Shown here one piece after another: positions 39,001 to 41,874 of a DNA stretch of 41,874 nt. The stretch's first letter is position 1. Each line of letters opens with the position of its first letter. The notes under the pieces were generated by a model. It did no database searches and was not told where the DNA came from. It saw only the letters and a list, made by a program, of their open reading frames with translations. The stretch spans positions 1-41,874 of the forward strand of contig JBAZFO010000007.1 of the NCBI GenBank assembly GCA_041653315.1. The letters are read 5' to 3'. Source of the stretch: Candidatus Micrarchaeia archaeon. Lineage in GTDB: Archaea > Micrarchaeota > Micrarchaeia > Anstonellales > JAHKLY01. Both the position numbers and the translations under genes were made by a program.

Positions 39001-41874
39001 TCCTGAAGGAATTGATTGGTCAGATCCCTGGGATATAGATAGAGCTTTGGATACTACTTGGAATTATGATTGTATGGGAGATTACGAAGGAACATATAGG
39101 TTCTGGCATACATCATGGTATTTAAGAATGCCTGATATTGCATATACAACTCCATATATGGAAGAAGCTTATCCTTGTAATGAAAATGATTATTTTGGTG
39201 AAAAAACAGAATTACCTTCATTTAGTATTTGGAATACTTATTTAAGTGATATAACTGGTTTATTTTATGAAAAAGATAAACCAAATGGAATACCTGTTAG
39301 ATGCTGTATAGAACAAAGTGATGAAGGGTTTGAATCAACATATTCTAATTCAGCATGTTCAGAGCCCACATGCGGTAATTATTTAGATTGCGGTGAATGT
39401 GCTTTTTATGAAGAAGAGGGGGAAAATGTTTTAAGATGTAATTCAAATCCTCGTTGTATTACAGGAGAAGAAAGTTCATGTTTTATTTATTTACAAGATT
39501 CATGCAATAAAAATATTTTATGGACTGAACCTTCAGATTCTTGTTCTGGAGTAAATGTTTCTTATTCTTGTTATTATAATTATACAAATGGAACAGCTTT
39601 TGATATTAAAAAACAAATTGATTTAGTAACTGGTAACATTATAATTGAACAAACAGATGAAGTTCAAATGTGTTATCCTTGTATGCAGTATTGGCCAATG
39701 GAAGTAGATCTAGATTTTGTTGAAACAGATTTCAATGACGTATGGGGATATTATTACAATCCTTGGTGGTTTAGAGATATGTTATGGAATTCTTCTTATT
39801 TACCAAAAACATATGGATTTGGTTATTCAGAAGAATTTGGAGAATTACCTTACCCAGATAAAGTGAGTTTAGATATGTCTGCAAAAACATATGAGAATAT
39901 AACAATAGATACTCCACGTAATATTATAGAACCTTGTGATCCAATGACAGACTCTGAATGTGATGTTTCATTACATGAATGGTGGGCAGGTTCTTATGGC
40001 GCACAGCAAAATAATACTTTTATATCAAATCCAATAGGAAATAAAAATATGTGGATTTTGAGGTATGAAAATTCAAACAAAACATCTTTATCTTCTCAAT
40101 TTGGAATACTCGAAGAAAATATTGTTGGAAGATTTTATGCAACTGGATTTAAATATTGCAACCAATGGGATGAAGAATATATACAAGATATTATTAATTA
40201 TAATTCCACAACAGGCAGAGAAATAATAGATAGTGATTATTCAAATGCTTGGCCTTCAACTGAATTAGCATTATTGAATTTACCCGGAGATGAATATCCT
40301 TGGTTAGGAAGAAATGGAAGTTCTGATTATATCACATCTGGCACATTTATGCCCGAAAATAGTTTATCTGGTTTAGTATGGAATGCAGATTGGTCAGATG
40401 ACTATGAACAATATGGAGAATTAGATTGTGATGAATATGGACAATGCAGAAAACATGCAAGAATATCTGCTGATTATGTTTTTGGGATAGTATATAATAC
40501 AACATATAATAAAATAAGTTGTGAATGTCCAGACGATTTAAATGAAGAAACATGTATAGCTAATTTTGGATCTTCAGAAAGTTATTGTGGAAATGAAAAT
40601 AAAACATGGGATTTTAATTCAAAAACATGTTCATGTAATTGTGTTTGTAAAGATCCAAATACATTATATAAACCAGATTGTGATGCAATTGCAGAAGAAG
40701 AAGGTATAGATAGATTAGTTTTGAATTTTGATAATGTAAATTGTAAATGGAGATGTGTTGAACCTTCTTTAAGAAGACCAATTATACCAGCAACAGGCGG
40801 TTCAGGCTATGGAACAGGAATACATTATTCGGGGGCCGAATTTTCTTCAGTAATTGAAGAAGATACATTTGCATTATTTAGTGATGAAGATTATACATAT
40901 GCAAGATTTGATCCTATGGTTGACCCAGAAGAATTACCTCCATGTGAATATGATTCATTACAAACTTATGAAGATAATTGTTTTGTATCAGATGAATATT
41001 TTGAGAAATTATATGAGTACACTTTATCCAAAGATGAAGAAGATTTAATAGTAAATCAAGAAGCAAGAGATATTGTTTTAGATTGTTCTGCATTAGATGA
41101 TTGGGATGGATACAGAATAAATCCAAATTATTGTGTTGCAAACACTTTTTGGGATTTAGACAATTGTGTTGCTTATGAAGAAGAAAGAATTGGATATTTA
41201 TTAGATACAAATTATTTAGAAGAAACAGAAAATGAAGGTTGTGGTTTCTGTCAAGGATTATTAATTAATAATACAGCACCAGAAATTGATTCATTAAATA
41301 TAACAATGACTACTTCTGCATCATTTAATTGTACTATAGATGGATTTATTGATATTGATACTCATCCAGCAGATGAAATTAAAAATGCAACTTTCAAATG
41401 GTGTTCAGATGCATTATGTACAAGAACATATTATTCTGAAACAAAAGAAGGACCAAATCCTTATTCTGTATTTATTCCATATGAAAGATTACCTACAGAT
41501 GCATCAGGTGATCCAATACTTTATGTTTGCGCACAAGTTTATGATACAGATTGGGATTCTAAACAATCTGAAGAATATTGTCAAGCATATAATTCAGATA
41601 TTCCAAAAGCATGCGCTTTAGACTTTGTTGAAGTTTCAGATGGAGATACATTTTCAATAGGTAGTTTAATTAATATAACAATAAACACAACTGCAACTTC
41701 AATGTTATCTCCAGAAAAAGTAGGAGATGTTTATTTAATAGATTCTTTAGGAAATGAAACTTTTCTTAGTGCTTGTGTTCATTTTTCAGGTAATATTGTA
41801 TGTTCAAGACCAATTTTAGATACTTCATCAATGCTTCCTGGAACATATACATTAATTGCAAATAACAGTTTTTC
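33026..41874 (+). CDS. Giant Cys-rich predicted surface lipoprotein (3' end outside window)
   Basis: The frame is open from ATG 33026 to the window end, 2,949 codons, with no stop. The N terminus is a signal peptide with a lipobox-like end (LSIFGC, Cys21), so the mature protein may be lipid-anchored. A region near residues 273-300 (IGDVNDDNKNDLIL) resembles an FG-GAP/Ca-binding loop of a propeller. Residues about 600-1090 hold repeated short strands with N-x-x-F, as in a right-handed beta-helix. From about 1270 on, Ig-like segments start with APTI, PPTL or APEI and carry paired cysteines; many N-x-S/T sites are present. C2535-x-C-x-C-x-C2541 is a Cys cluster. TTTTTTAAAG 26 nt upstream supports the start. 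It is acidic and AT-rich throughout. Confidence 0.9.
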   Translation, partial: MKNHIFIIGLSLILILSIFGCIQQEPTTPDVIPKEEINLQKLSDEFNIELSTNTKELKQEDISLSGNTFKAELEPVKTFTKLSPAFENMGFTLKTNEFYGFDGGLEYTKEEYKTGYLLGDISIVSEFKKAPKDVVYLDTPNAKEVVKHSIKIKNNAETIEEISVDLEYEVQNAKKIIWNNDEYILKQGEIIEFNASQNEDAKINIILENGDKAVIDFIDLKLEKHKAKISYDGQKAVIILEVSAVVNPNSEYIIDPYLSYIPYSDILNSQKQGVNFIEIGDVNDDNKNDLILAYNNKIEIYYDYLNDIINIDKEFYFNDDSSTILSLDYENGLLSVGIFPTGVYSFNPNELSSTYINKNNAEIDLFDAIGNNFYSSKIKNNLYFASVPISEQKGGILFISQVPDFQKSAIYYSELLGSKTTNTEITCNEEICCFGISYKGEVYCVYNQDIIFDNQYKNYNEAAFLSFSGETNLGQQVLLNQNNLILSSQDQVHVIKDINLLAGNYDIKDISLTTYGPKNYGKKIIFDEFNSQLLVLSNSGLHLLDENDFGNINNNPKYNTEDLLDKIAIAENGNYATYSGEVIYLGSEFPTLYSSMGVPGSITNCDPSISTTSGLYTLLNDVSIIDATCFEFSGYSSSLFIFDCDGHTISVDGDGISAIKANNAGTFTIQNCNFIVDGSNSNAVDMNSINSLIINNCNFSIQNGGYSDGIKAVGPTTSISTLEAQELNLNLINLQHSNGINIHQTRDININNFNISFDSCIDTSGLGIDTPSNIILENSNLNTIGLLNEQIAGYSIIGGSSIEILDVNMNLIGGGITGTGFSNSNNILLNNSKIEVQGVALSGINIKQGSNNLVNNTNSSAVSNMFVVNVPSTTTLNPFVISALVNEVVVDGKYNWLYSLNSKNSYDLKLQNNRFYADCPAPVSGSSSGGSVLPWAGYNTMAVRLNNSYIMNITDNIILSQYCVALTSESSTGKIFNNTIERYSDDITDFDSQIYAPANQPQLSAFPIINNYDISGENLIVYDNEITSSLIGVTLDSKIDKYNFNFSNNKISNCPAFGFSTNVLGNVFGPFTDFDSNVICSNGIYDIYGVNKSVLTNFITTTCTNYNFLLEGGFGNCNILCYDCPDILNFNLTANCTDYVNTNFAGEQTEPGDPTQTIPSIYSNDTICLNTNVTNPSPHDTIALMPCYDLGTNPLDLLNTNSEALTLPVVPMIGIPSIPSVSLPSDSTGIIDASTDYLESCHYYQCFVYLDPQYPIPGCESPEESLAFFVENMAPTISVNPTITESPTGLFCDVSSSIASFIDPDGDSVGIPINYTWYINGIEDGLTSNFLSNSNYSPGDTITCSVSIPDDSNCPQLYSNELNATYFIPAQGWVHVNPYPTGYTDDIYYCDYEYQMPLARQYNIEVTWYLFDSWSTGWSSATLIDTNTFVSTDTFAHSNANTILDYDLEKCHYVACKVNITNLDGSYIDYSLAGNSTMAETASPIAGQGAPTQIINRPPTLTGYLTIDTFSTSPDLVLYCNDDLVLFNDLDYNDVESSRTFSWEKDGVLLDETTDTLTTSIPLDEATYKCCIEVSDSIVNGNCKDSVSICNTTYIPPRTIEFDVNLSADPIVDHLPSPSGCGPINYGDSRTDNCAYEDSNFTCTVENIEYTGLGRVETKDVKIYDEDGNVFVEESGVPYEDIVYYYNEPEDEEYEGCLENLECQKGDILYCNVTLYDNYGTELETFRSNPVQIHNFIPEISKPEVLVISEAVPLEGISIGDYDETDLESYVGKFVCVPSDVWEDDDRTPDYNNDMWNKIKYYWEWSPIDTGYINSGSSCTYSEYGDKCSNNQCFSNDIKNELCDLISSRGCSNDEISCWGPDENNEDHWLPFIPMAQLRDYYAFDFIPNMNVTYGVCDWASLGGLTGCAPSIAIECYNGILYTAEDEEGECRSDLYTAEMELLKQCAQGTRQCYELLESCSFVNDYSGTGIVYPTSECSSDGLVTIAGFDLTPEGIDWSDPWDIDRALDTTWNYDCMGDYEGTYRFWHTSWYLRMPDIAYTTPYMEEAYPCNENDYFGEKTELPSFSIWNTYLSDITGLFYEKDKPNGIPVRCCIEQSDEGFESTYSNSACSEPTCGNYLDCGECAFYEEEGENVLRCNSNPRCITGEESSCFIYLQDSCNKNILWTEPSDSCSGVNVSYSCYYNYTNGTAFDIKKQIDLVTGNIIIEQTDEVQMCYPCMQYWPMEVDLDFVETDFNDVWGYYYNPWWFRDMLWNSSYLPKTYGFGYSEEFGELPYPDKVSLDMSAKTYENITIDTPRNIIEPCDPMTDSECDVSLHEWWAGSYGAQQNNTFISNPIGNKNMWILRYENSNKTSLSSQFGILEENIVGRFYATGFKYCNQWDEEYIQDIINYNSTTGREIIDSDYSNAWPSTELALLNLPGDEYPWLGRNGSSDYITSGTFMPENSLSGLVWNADWSDDYEQYGELDCDEYGQCRKHARISADYVFGIVYNTTYNKISCECPDDLNEETCIANFGSSESYCGNENKTWDFNSKTCSCNCVCKDPNTLYKPDCDAIAEEEGIDRLVLNFDNVNCKWRCVEPSLRRPIIPATGGSGYGTGIHYSGAEFSSVIEEDTFALFSDEDYTYARFDPMVDPEELPPCEYDSLQTYEDNCFVSDEYFEKLYEYTLSKDEEDLIVNQEARDIVLDCSALDDWDGYRINPNYCVANTFWDLDNCVAYEEERIGYLLDTNYLEETENEGCGFCQGLLINNTAPEIDSLNITMTTSASFNCTIDGFIDIDTHPADEIKNATFKWCSDALCTRTYYSETKEGPNPYSVFIPYERLPTDASGDPILYVCAQVYDTDWDSKQSEEYCQAYNSDIPKACALDFVEVSDGDTFSIGSLINITINTTATSMLSPEKVGDVYLIDSLGNETFLSACVHFSGNIVCSRPILDTSSMLPGTYTLIANNSF

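Overview
The window reads as a piece of an AT-rich archaeal chromosome. The archaeal assignment rests on aIF5A with its hypusine loop, ribosomal proteins S24e and S27ae, Kae1, an LSm protein, archaeal DnaG, Hjc, Lhr, ABCE1 and Pelota, on tRNA genes with several introns, and on TATA boxes about 26 nt upstream of start codons. Genes that begin a transcript are mostly leaderless. Genes inside operons carry GGTGAT-type ribosome binding sites. Short genes, many small orphan membrane proteins, a LonB-like ATPase without its protease domain and a giant Cys-rich surface protein fit a DPANN lineage of the Woesearchaeota/Pacearchaeota kind; that placement is inference.

Layout. 1-1084: end of a membrane protein, a duplicated 3' region holding an orphan copy of a tRNA intron, and a HEPN/MNT toxin-antitoxin pair. 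1142-1465: tRNA-Ala(GGC) with three introns. 1495-6648: translation and RNA genes (LSm, NYN nuclease, TatD, aIF5A, S24e, S27ae, CPBP protease, Kae1) and two membrane proteins. 6712-6937: tRNA-Tyr(GUA) with two introns. 6959-8841: a small orphan, a DUF116 protein, a VIT1-like transporter and a degenerate GHKL-like protein. 8893-9606: a RHH/MazF toxin-antitoxin cassette bracketed by a 24-nt direct repeat. 9642-12320: Lhr helicase. 12321-13701: an accessory island with a foreign-looking orphan gene and a truncated HEPN gene. 13702-14876: a membrane-anchored orphan and a CYTH protein. 15062-17584: a DpnII-like (GATC) restriction-modification operon with an extra methyltransferase.

17651-20108: TctA-like transporter, two small proteins and Hjc, all on the minus strand. 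20217-24339: CBS/zinc-ribbon protein, DUF167, DnaG, UppP, an orphan and a peptidoglycan-binding-like protein. 24338-24746: a duplicated tRNA 3' end, a GC-rich structured stretch and tRNA-Val(GAC) with three introns. 24796-28917: LonB-like ATPase, remnant of a TRAM-domain gene, an orphan, a GAF-GGDEF protein, a winged-helix regulator and a beta-rich small protein. 28909-32975: ABCE1, a RelBE-type pair under a perfect 26-bp palindrome, endonuclease III and Pelota. ABCE1 and Pelota act together in ribosome rescue. 33026 to the window end is a single open frame of at least 2,949 codons coding for a Cys-rich predicted surface lipoprotein.

The most unusual signal is in the tRNA genes. Introns occur in the D arm, anticodon loop and T loop. 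The Ala and Val T-loop introns share a nearly identical core, the Tyr and Val anticodon introns share an identical 26-nt hairpin, and one T-loop-intron core lies outside any tRNA between duplicated flanks. Together these suggest intron spread within this genome.
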